A DNA stretch of 12,258 bases. Origin: SUP05 sp964577715. Its GTDB lineage: Bacteria; Pseudomonadota; Gammaproteobacteria; PS1; Pseudothioglobaceae. Shown here in pieces: positions 1 through 5,960 of the stretch. Location of the stretch: contig CAZOAA010000042.1 of the NCBI GenBank assembly GCA_964577715.1, positions 1 through 12,258 on the forward strand. The letters are read 5' to 3'. A program made the position numbers and the translations under genes. Within the stretch, counting starts at the first letter, position 1; every line of letters starts with the position of its first letter. Under the pieces are notes generated by a model. That model saw only the letters and a program-made list of their open reading frames with translations, did no database searches and had not been told where the DNA came from.

Positions 1-224
1 CAGGCATTGATTGGGATCAGGTGGTGTTTAAGGGTTTAACCATTAAAGGTATTTACGGTCGTGAAATTTTTGAGACTTGGTACAAAGGCTCAATGATGGT
101 ACAAAGTGGTTTGCCACTCGAAGATATCATTACACACCGTTTCCATTACACTGATTTTCAAAAAGGCTTTGATGCGATGCTCTCAGGTGAATCGGGCAAA
201 GTTATATTAAATTGGGAAGACTAA
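1..224 (+). CDS. tdh: L-threonine 3-dehydrogenase, C-terminal fragment (cut by window edge)
   Basis: The last 73 codons of a zinc-dependent, NAD-linked alcohol-dehydrogenase-family enzyme are visible, reading in frame from base 3 to a TAA at 222-224. The family oxidises L-threonine to L-2-amino-3-ketobutyrate in the cytoplasm. The visible part contains KGLTIKGIYGREIFETWYK and then ITHRF, DFQKGFDAM and GKVIL, which closely match my memory of the C-terminus of E. coli Tdh. The zinc-binding and most of the Rossmann portion lie outside the window, so completeness cannot be judged. The next gene, kbl, starts 13 bp downstream and uses the product of this enzyme, which strongly supports the call. 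The order here is tdh then kbl, opposite to the kbl-tdh order of E. coli. Confidence 0.93.
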   Translation, partial: GIDWDQVVFKGLTIKGIYGREIFETWYKGSMMVQSGLPLEDIITHRFHYTDFQKGFDAMLSGESGKVILNWED

Positions 225-237
225 TCAAGGATTTATT

Positions 238-1431
238 ATGAGTTTTAAAAGCGCAAAAGAAAGCATTGCTAAAGATTTAAAAGATATTGAAGCTGCGGGT
301 CTATGGAAAACTGAGCGCGTAATTGCCTCAGAGCAGAAAAATGACATTACACTTGAAGACGGCTCAGAAGTTATCAATATGTGTGCTAATAACTATTTAG
401 GCCTGGCAAACAACCCAGATGTAATTCAAGCAGCTAAAGACAGTTTTCATCAGTGGGGCTTCGGCCTGTCGTCGGTACGCTTTATTTGTGGCACACAAAC
501 AGTTCATAAAACCTTAGAGAAAAAAGTTAGTGAGTTTTTAGGCATGGAGGATACTATTTTGTATGCCGCTTGTTTTGATGCGAATACTGGTCTGTTTGAA
601 ACTATTTTAACCAATGAAGATGCAATCATATCTGATGAACTAAACCATGCCTCTATTATCGATGGTGTGCGCTTGTGCAAGGCGGCAAGATTTCGTTATA
701 AAAATAACGACATGAATGACTTACGTGCAAAGTTAGAAGAGGCAAAAGCTGGTGGTGCAAGACGAATTTTAATAACCACTGATGGCGTATTCTCCATGGA
801 TGGCACCGTTGCACAACTCGATAAGATTTGTGATTTGGCTGATGAGTTTGATGCGATGGTTCATCATGATGACTGTCATGCAGTTGGTTTTATGGGTAAA
901 AACGGCCGTGGTGTGCATGAGTATTGCAATGTGATGGATCGAGTAGATATTATTACTGGCACATTTGGCAAAGCGCTTGGTGGTGCCTCAGGTGGTTATA
1001 CTTCGGCTCGCAGGGAAATTGTTGATATGCTACGTCAAAGATCGCGCCCTTATTTATTCTCAAACACACTCGCACCTTCTATTTGTGCAGCATCGCTTAA
1101 AGTGCTAGACATGCTTTCCAACTCTACAGAATTAAGAGATCGTCTAGAGTCTAATACGCATTACTTTAGAAAAGGCATGCAAGCGGTTGGGTTTGATGTT
1201 GATGATGGCGATCATCCGATTGTGCCGGTGATGTTGGGTGATGCTAAGCTTGCGCAACAGATGAGTAAAAAGCTCTTAGAAAAAGGCATTTATGCGATTG
1301 GATTTTTCTTCCCCGTAGTACCAAAAGGCAAGGCCAGAATCCGTACTCAAATCTCTGCAGCTCATACTAAGGATGATTTAGATAAAGCAATTGATGCTTT
1401 TGCACAGACTTATAAAGAATTGTCAGCTTAA
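238..1431 (+). CDS. kbl: Glycine C-acetyltransferase (2-amino-3-ketobutyrate CoA ligase)
   Basis: This is a PLP enzyme of the alpha-oxoamine synthase family. It cleaves 2-amino-3-ketobutyrate with CoA to glycine and acetyl-CoA, completing threonine breakdown begun by Tdh. At 397 aa it is close to E. coli Kbl (398 aa as recalled). Visible signatures are NNYLGLANNP near residues 51-60, the SSVRFICGTQ segment near 78-87, HHDDCHAVGF near 209-218 (aspartate that contacts the PLP ring nitrogen and the following histidine), and the PLP-lysine motif GTFGKALGGASGG with the Schiff-base lysine at K245. The RQRSRPYLFSN motif near 287-297 is also typical. ATG 238 is preceded by AAGGA at 227-231, six bases upstream. 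It is almost certainly cotranscribed with tdh. No strong GC-rich terminator follows. Confidence 0.96.
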   Translation: MSFKSAKESIAKDLKDIEAAGLWKTERVIASEQKNDITLEDGSEVINMCANNYLGLANNPDVIQAAKDSFHQWGFGLSSVRFICGTQTVHKTLEKKVSEFLGMEDTILYAACFDANTGLFETILTNEDAIISDELNHASIIDGVRLCKAARFRYKNNDMNDLRAKLEEAKAGGARRILITTDGVFSMDGTVAQLDKICDLADEFDAMVHHDDCHAVGFMGKNGRGVHEYCNVMDRVDIITGTFGKALGGASGGYTSARREIVDMLRQRSRPYLFSNTLAPSICAASLKVLDMLSNSTELRDRLESNTHYFRKGMQAVGFDVDDGDHPIVPVMLGDAKLAQQMSKKLLEKGIYAIGFFFPVVPKGKARIRTQISAAHTKDDLDKAIDAFAQTYKELSA

Positions 1432-1454
1432 TTGAATTAAATACACTTCGTTTT

Positions 1455-1473
1455 AAAAATTTCTAAATTTTTT
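1455..1473. repeat. AT-only inverted repeat downstream of kbl
   Basis: A perfect 8-bp inverted repeat, AAAAATTT and AAATTTTT, is separated by CT and followed by one more T. It starts 23 bp after the kbl stop. It could be a weak terminator or a protein-binding palindrome, but the stem has no GC pair and the loop is only two bases, so a stable RNA hairpin is unlikely. Its core recurs at 1581-1595, just upstream of selO. Confidence 0.35.
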
Positions 1474-1504
1474 AACAATGGACTGTTATTAGCGTTAATT
1501 TTAG

Positions 1505-1537
1505 CCTTAAAAACACGTTTTTTTACCTTTAAAAACA
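1505..1537 (+). repeat. Short direct repeat upstream of selO
   Basis: CCTTAAAAACA (1505-1515) recurs as CCTTTAAAAACA (1526-1537), differing by one extra T. The repeats begin 21 bp apart, two turns of the DNA helix, a spacing often seen for tandem regulator sites. The region is very AT-rich, so chance similarity is quite possible. Confidence 0.25.
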
Positions 1538-1569
1538 ATAATTTATGTCACTTTTTGGTATTTTTGCTA

Positions 1570-1600
1570 TTGAATTACATAATTTCTGAAATTTTATAAA
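1570..1600 (+). promoter_or_regulatory. Candidate selO promoter with internal palindrome
   Basis: TTGAAT (1570-1575) resembles a -35 box and TATAAA (1595-1600) a -10 box. The spacing of 19 bp is longer than the preferred 17, although overlapping TTTATA at 1593-1598 would give 17. The spacer holds a perfect odd palindrome, AATTTC-T-GAAATT (1581-1593), in the position expected for a repressor site. The assignment rests on eye-matching to sigma-70 consensus in AT-rich DNA and is tentative. Confidence 0.3.
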
Positions 1601-1641
1601 ACTTCACGTACAAACAAGATGTGTATTAAGGAAAAAATAGT

Positions 1642-3045
1642 GTGACAATACGTCAAATGGACAATATTTTCAACTTCACTAACTCTTATCAAAGATTAGG
1701 CGCAGATTTTTTTGACTTTAGCGAGCCAGAAAGGGTTGGCAATCCGCAATTATTAATTAAAAATGAAGTATTGATAAATTTTTTAAATTTAAGTCATGTT
1801 GAGGGCTTAGAGCGATACTTGTCAGGTAATAAATTAACTCAACAAACCATATCAACCGTATATGCAGGACACCAGTTTGGAGGTTTTAATCCACAGCTTG
1901 GTGATGGCCGTGCATCATTACTAGGAGAAGTCAAAGTTAATGACAAAACTTACGACATCCAACTAAAAGGTAGTGGAAAAACCAAATATTCACGTGGTGG
2001 AGATGGAAAGTTGGCATTAGGTCCGGCAATACGTGAATATCTAGTTAGTGAAGCCATGCACTATCTTAGTGTTAAAACCACAAGGTGTTTGAGTGTTGTT
2101 TTAACAGATGATCAAGTATTGCGAGAAAAACCATTAAGAGCGGCAGTTCTAACCAGGGTGTTAGAGAGCAATGTTCGTATTGGAACATTTGAATACTTTA
2201 AGGCAAGAGGAGAAGATGAAAATATTGAAAAACTTGCAAATTATTGTATTAATAGAAACTACCCGAAATTGAAAAATGATTCAGATAAATATCTAAATTT
2301 TTTCCAAAGCATTGCGAAAAATCAAGCAAAAACTATTGCAAAGTATATGGGGTTAGGGTTTATTCACGGCGTGCTTAATACTGACAATACTACAATTAGT
2401 GGTGAAGTTATTGATTATGGTCCTTGTGCATTTTTAGATGAATTTAATGGTAGTAAAGTATTTAGCTCAATCGATAGAGAAGGGCGCTATGCTTATAATA
2501 ACCAAGCAAACATTGTTGCCTGGAATCTGTCTTCTTTGGGTTATTGCCTGTCTGACTTAATCCCAGATCACAAAGAAAACATTAAAAAAGTATTGCAAGA
2601 CTTTGCTGATGATTTTGCTAAAGAATACAACAGAATGATGGCAAATAAGTTGGGTTTTGAGCTTACCCCTGATGATGTAACCCTAATAGATGATTTATTT
2701 AAATTGTTAGATAAATATCAAATAGATTGGACTAATTTCTTTCTTGATTTGAGAAACAATAAATATCCAGATTTTAGTGATTTTAAAATTTGGTTTGACC
2801 AGTGGCAATTGCGCGTACAAAATACCGACTATCAAAGTATTATGGACAAGACTAATCCAGTTTTCATCCCTAGAAATCATCACATTGAAGATATAATAAA
2901 TAGAGCATATGCGGGTGATTTTGATAAATTTTATGAGTTTTTAGAGGTATTGAAAAATCCATTTGACAAAACAGAGGCTAATCAAAAATATATTAACCCT
3001 CCAACAAACAATGAAAAGGTTGTTCAAACATTCTGTGGTACATAG
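1642..3045 (+). CDS. selO: Protein adenylyltransferase SelO (YdiU/UPF0061 family)
   Basis: SelO proteins have a protein-kinase fold with ATP bound in inverted orientation and transfer AMP to protein Ser/Thr/Tyr residues. In bacteria they have been linked to redox homeostasis. The 467 aa length is near the roughly 480 aa of E. coli YdiU. Visible motifs in order are YAGHQFGGF (74-82), QLGDGRASLLGE (85-96), LKGSGKTKYSRGGDGK with the ATP-contacting lysine K109, IREYLVSEAMHYL (130-142), and HGVLNTDN ... IDYGP, giving candidate catalytic residues D248, N249 and D258. RNHHIE (about 409) and NPF precede a C-terminal FCGT tail with C465, the conserved near-terminal cysteine. The start is GTG 1642, supported by AAGGA at 1628-1632; ATG 1657 is a weaker alternative. 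It sits alone between kbl and sdaA, so the context gives no specific target. Confidence 0.93.
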   Translation: MTIRQMDNIFNFTNSYQRLGADFFDFSEPERVGNPQLLIKNEVLINFLNLSHVEGLERYLSGNKLTQQTISTVYAGHQFGGFNPQLGDGRASLLGEVKVNDKTYDIQLKGSGKTKYSRGGDGKLALGPAIREYLVSEAMHYLSVKTTRCLSVVLTDDQVLREKPLRAAVLTRVLESNVRIGTFEYFKARGEDENIEKLANYCINRNYPKLKNDSDKYLNFFQSIAKNQAKTIAKYMGLGFIHGVLNTDNTTISGEVIDYGPCAFLDEFNGSKVFSSIDREGRYAYNNQANIVAWNLSSLGYCLSDLIPDHKENIKKVLQDFADDFAKEYNRMMANKLGFELTPDDVTLIDDLFKLLDKYQIDWTNFFLDLRNNKYPDFSDFKIWFDQWQLRVQNTDYQSIMDKTNPVFIPRNHHIEDIINRAYAGDFDKFYEFLEVLKNPFDKTEANQKYINPPTNNEKVVQTFCGT

Positions 3046-3067
3046 TTTTTTTAAATTTAATATAGGG

Positions 3068-3091
3068 GTGTTTAATTAGTATAAAAAACAC
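3068..3091. repeat. Weak inverted repeat after selO
   Basis: GTGTTT (3068-3073) and AAACAC (3086-3091) can pair around a 12-base loop, about 23 bp after the selO stop. No U-run follows, so this is a poor intrinsic terminator at best. It is the only hairpin candidate seen in the 120-bp selO-sdaA spacer. Confidence 0.2.
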
Positions 3092-3103
3092 TTATTATCA
3101 CTC

Positions 3104-3150
3104 TTGATATAAACTAATAAATATCAATAAAATTAAATAAGTTTTATAAT
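3104..3150 (+). promoter_or_regulatory. Candidate sdaA promoter region
   Basis: Two possible sigma-70-type arrangements are visible. One is TTGATA (3104-3109), an 18-bp spacer, and TAAAAT (3128-3133). The other is an exact consensus TATAAT at 3145-3150 without a good -35 partner. The second would start transcription about seven bases later, near 3157, leaving only about nine bases before the sdaA ATG at 3166. No Shine-Dalgarno sequence is visible before that ATG. Confidence 0.4.
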
Positions 3151-3165
3151 TTTTATTAATTTGTT

Positions 3166-4542
3166 ATGTTTATTAGCGCATTAGAGTTGTTTAAAATCGG
3201 TATTGGACCGTCCAGTTCACATACGCTTGGACCAATGGTTGCGGCTAATGATTTTATCAATCTTATAAAATCTAAAAACCTACTTAATTCAAAATGTGGC
3301 AGATTATCTATCAGCTGCACGCTTAAAGGGTCGTTAGCTTTCACAGGTAAGGGTCATGCTACTGATCGAGCAGTTTGTTTGGGTTTGCATGGACATTCTC
3401 CGAATGATTTAGCTAAAAAAGATATAACAACTCTGATTGATCAAATATGGAGTACAAATCATATTACTGTAGATGACAATGCTGTGATTTATTTCACTGC
3501 TGATAATGATATTATTTTTGATAAAGGAAAGCCTTTAAAAGAGCATCCTAATGGCATGATTTTTGATTTATTGGACGATAAAGGGAATAGTTTACTTTCT
3601 GAGGTTTATTTCTCTATTGGTGGTGGTTTTATTAATACTTTGGCAGAAATCAATCAGCTTCAGGCGCCGCTTAAGATGAAATCTTCAGATTTATGTAAAT
3701 ATCCATTTTCCTCTGCTGAAGACATGTTGTACATGGCAAACAAACACAACATTTCAATAGCGCATATGAAACAAGTTAACGAGCTTGAGTATTTAGATGA
3801 TCATGTCTTGTATGAAGGCTTGGACAATATATGGCAATCTATGAAAACCTGTATCGAAAAAGGGCTTGATTCTGATGGTGAGTTGCCAGGAGGTCTTGGT
3901 ATTAAAAGACGTGCTAAAGATTTATTTCAAAAGTTAAATGCTGCCGGCAGTTTAAATATTAATGATTGGTTGTGCGCCTATGCCATGGCTGTTAATGAAG
4001 AGAATGCAGCTGGGAATATGGTGGTAACAGCTCCAACAAATGGTGCTGCAGGGGTTATACCTGCAGTTATTTATTATTTTATTACTCATGAAAATGGCAC
4101 AAAAGAACAAGTACGAGAATTTCTCTTAGTAGCAAGTGCAATTGGCGGTTTGATTAAACATAAGAGCTCCATATCAGGAGCTGAAGTTGGCTGTCAAGGC
4201 GAGGTAGGATCGGCTGCGGCCATGGCTGCTGCAGGACTGTGTTCAGTGCTTGGTGGTACGCCAAAACAAGTTGAAAATGCAGCAGAGATTGCGCTCGAAC
4301 ACCATTTGGGAATGACTTGTGATCCAGTTAATGGCTTGGTTCAAGTGCCATGTATTGAAAGGAATGGCTTTGGTGCAATTAAGGCCTATACCGCAGCTTC
4401 TCTTGCTCTTCATGGTGATGGTAGTCACTTTATGCCCTTGGATAATTGCATTGAAGCAATGAAACAAACCGGCTTAGAGATGTCGCACAAATATAAAGAA
4501 ACCTCTCTAGGAGGTCTCGCTGTTAGTATTACTGAGTGTTAG
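3166..4542 (+). CDS. sdaA: L-serine dehydratase, single-chain iron-sulfur type
   Basis: The enzyme deaminates L-serine to pyruvate and ammonia using an oxygen-sensitive [4Fe-4S] cluster. At 458 aa it has the single-chain layout: an N-terminal beta domain beginning with GIGPSSSHTLGPM (12-24) and a C-terminal alpha domain. Candidate cluster cysteines are C343 (in GAEVGCQGE), C385 (in MTCDPVNG) and C396 (in QVPCIERNG), the spacing known for this family. The last residue is C458; in the Legionella enzyme the terminal cysteine binds the cluster as an intrinsic inhibitor, and this protein has the same length and ending. An in-frame TAA at 3157-3159 fixes ATG 3166 as the start, despite the absence of a clear ribosome binding site. 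The stop overlaps by four bases the end of the convergent phosphatase gene. With tdh, kbl and glyA nearby it completes conversion of threonine carbon to pyruvate. Confidence 0.96.
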   Translation: MFISALELFKIGIGPSSSHTLGPMVAANDFINLIKSKNLLNSKCGRLSISCTLKGSLAFTGKGHATDRAVCLGLHGHSPNDLAKKDITTLIDQIWSTNHITVDDNAVIYFTADNDIIFDKGKPLKEHPNGMIFDLLDDKGNSLLSEVYFSIGGGFINTLAEINQLQAPLKMKSSDLCKYPFSSAEDMLYMANKHNISIAHMKQVNELEYLDDHVLYEGLDNIWQSMKTCIEKGLDSDGELPGGLGIKRRAKDLFQKLNAAGSLNINDWLCAYAMAVNEENAAGNMVVTAPTNGAAGVIPAVIYYFITHENGTKEQVREFLLVASAIGGLIKHKSSISGAEVGCQGEVGSAAAMAAAGLCSVLGGTPKQVENAAEIALEHHLGMTCDPVNGLVQVPCIERNGFGAIKAYTAASLALHGDGSHFMPLDNCIEAMKQTGLEMSHKYKETSLGGLAVSITEC

Positions 4543-5324
4543 TTTTTGATGGTACTCATCCACTCACTCATTAATGAGTTTGAAACAGCTACTGCTGCAA
4601 ATTTTGAATCCATGGTTGGTGTAAATACACATTTATCATCTATGGTTTGTGATACGCCATTAGCTTCTTCAAGGATAAGCCAACAAGCCGCATAGTCCCA
4701 AAGATTATGCTTGCCATGAAGATATGCTTGAATACGTCCTGTTGCTACCCAGCACCAATCAAGTGCAATAGAGCCTAAACTGCGTTGTGATGCGTAGGGT
4801 GGATTACTAGCAATTTTAGCCGCCATATCAGCTGGTAAGCGTTTGAAGTCTACCCCAACAATGGCTTTTTTAAGCTCTGTGCCATAGTCGGGTGAGTTAA
4901 GCTTCCTGCCATTTAAAAACGAGCCTTTGTTTTTTTGCGCATAAAAGCATTCGTTACGCTCAGGATCATACACAATGCCTAGTTGTACAACCCCATCTTT
5001 GATTAAAGCTAGCGATACGCAATAGTAGGGTAGTCCATGTGAGAAATTACTAGTTCCATCAATGGGATCTAACACCCAGACACCATTTTTATTGCTTAAA
5101 GCTTTTAGTTGTTCTTTTTCATCCATCTCTTCGCCTAAGAAAGAGATTTCTGGATGCAGGCTGTTTAGTTGTATTTGTATGCTTGTTTGTGAAGCGGTAT
5201 CTGCTTCAGTAATGATGCTTCCGTCAATTTTGTATTCCTTAGTTACATTTTCAAATCTTGGAAGAAGTTCTTCTTTGGCTACGTTTTTTATAATCGTTAT
5301 AAGCTGGTTGATATCTATATTCAT
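4539..5324 (-). CDS. Inositol monophosphatase family protein (SuhB/CysQ/HisN-like)
   Basis: This 261-aa protein belongs to the Mg2+/Li+-sensitive sugar and nucleotide phosphatase superfamily. Metal-binding motifs are GEE with E65 and E66 (64-66), DPIDGTSNF with D86 and D89 (86-94), and WDYAA with D210 (209-213). An upstream ITEADTAS motif includes D42. The motifs show phosphomonoesterase chemistry, but not whether the substrate is inositol phosphate, 3'-phosphoadenosine 5'-phosphate, histidinol phosphate or another compound. It begins only three bases after the stop of the DJ-1 family gene and has no visible Shine-Dalgarno, so translation is probably coupled to that gene. Its 3' end overlaps the convergent sdaA by four bases, leaving no room for a separate terminator between them. 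Confidence 0.85.
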   Translation of the reverse strand: MNIDINQLITIIKNVAKEELLPRFENVTKEYKIDGSIITEADTASQTSIQIQLNSLHPEISFLGEEMDEKEQLKALSNKNGVWVLDPIDGTSNFSHGLPYYCVSLALIKDGVVQLGIVYDPERNECFYAQKNKGSFLNGRKLNSPDYGTELKKAIVGVDFKRLPADMAAKIASNPPYASQRSLGSIALDWCWVATGRIQAYLHGKHNLWDYAACWLILEEANGVSQTIDDKCVFTPTMDSKFAAVAVSNSLMSEWMSTIKN

Positions 5325-5327
5325 AAG

Positions 5328-5876
5328 TTAACATTTTGCAAGTATTTCGCTTTTGAGTTTATTATAAGAATCAATCCCTTTTAATTTCTTTACAATTTCT
5401 AAGGAGAAGCAAATGGCTGTACCAACCCCTTGTGAAGTCATGATTTTTCCATCAATGACCGTGTCTTGATTTTTGTCATAACCTTTTTGTTGAATCTTAT
5501 TTTCAATTGACGGATAGCAAGTGTAATTATTACTTAATACGCCAGCAGCATTAAGTGCGTAGGGTGCGGCACAAATAGCGCCGATATGCTTATCATTTTG
5601 TTTCATTTGTTTGAGAATGGATTGCACAGTTTTATTGTTAGCTAATGATTCAGTACCACCCCAGCCTCCAGGAAGTACTATCATATCTAATTGATTAGTA
5701 TCCACTTCATCTATTAAACAATCGGTTACCACAGGAATGTTATGAGCACCCATGGCAGTTTTGTCATCTACGCCAGCAACTATAACGTCGATACCGCCAC
5801 GTCTACAAATGTCAATAATTGAAATGGCTTCAATTTCTTCAAAACCATTGGCGAGTGGTACGCATAACTGCTTCAT
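5328..5876 (-). CDS. DJ-1/PfpI family protein (YajL/ThiJ-like)
   Basis: The 182-aa protein has the class I glutamine-amidotransferase-like fold of the DJ-1 subfamily. The start carries the GFEEIEA motif, with E14 as the acidic residue that hydrogen-bonds the reactive cysteine in this family. LPGGWGG lies near 68-74. The nucleophile-elbow motif GAICAAP places the reactive cysteine at C102. TSQGVGTAICFSLEIVKKLKG near 147-167 matches the C-terminal part of E. coli YajL. Reported family roles include chaperone, glyoxalase/deglycase and oxidative-stress functions, some of them disputed, so no exact activity is assigned. The start is preceded by AAGG on the minus strand. It heads a two-gene operon with the phosphatase gene and is divergent from glyA across an 84-bp shared promoter region. 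Confidence 0.88.
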   Translation of the reverse strand: MKQLCVPLANGFEEIEAISIIDICRRGGIDVIVAGVDDKTAMGAHNIPVVTDCLIDEVDTNQLDMIVLPGGWGGTESLANNKTVQSILKQMKQNDKHIGAICAAPYALNAAGVLSNNYTCYPSIENKIQQKGYDKNQDTVIDGKIMTSQGVGTAICFSLEIVKKLKGIDSYNKLKSEILAKC

Positions 5877-5960
5877 AATAACCTTAAAAATAATATAAAA
5901 TTAAATCTATTTTATCCCCTAAAATTACTTAGATTATTAATCTTTAACAAGGAAGGAACT
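5877..5960. promoter_or_regulatory. Divergent promoter region, DJ-1 family gene / glyA
   Basis: These 84 bases separate two divergent genes and must hold the proximal promoter of each unless transcription starts inside coding sequence. The region is very AT-rich. On the minus strand TTGTTA (5945-5950) followed 17 bases later by TAATTT is a possible promoter. On the plus strand no convincing -35/-10 pair stands out. A short palindrome AGATT-ATT-AATCT (5931-5943) lies upstream of the strong glyA ribosome binding site, AAGGAAGGAA at 5949-5958. No glycine-riboswitch-like conserved sequence was seen. Confidence 0.4.

Noticed and set aside
1432..1641. Small gene or RNA gene in the kbl-selO spacer
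   Set aside because: No open frame with a ribosome site and no structured GC-containing RNA was visible; only AT-rich repeats and a weak promoter candidate.
3156..3344. Minus-strand open frame opposite the start of sdaA
   Set aside because: It is short, antisense to the conserved N-terminal serine dehydratase motif, and has no supporting signal.
4243..4467. Minus-strand open frame inside sdaA
   Set aside because: It is antisense to the iron-sulfur cysteine region of sdaA, with no ribosome site or domain.
5062..5331. Plus-strand open frame of about 89 codons opposite the phosphatase gene
   Set aside because: It lies wholly antisense to a gene with clear catalytic motifs, has no ribosome site or recognisable domain, and its hydrophobic look follows from the complementary codons.
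5877..5960. Glycine riboswitch upstream of glyA
   Set aside because: The 84-bp spacer is too short for a tandem or full aptamer plus promoter and shows no conserved glycine-aptamer core.
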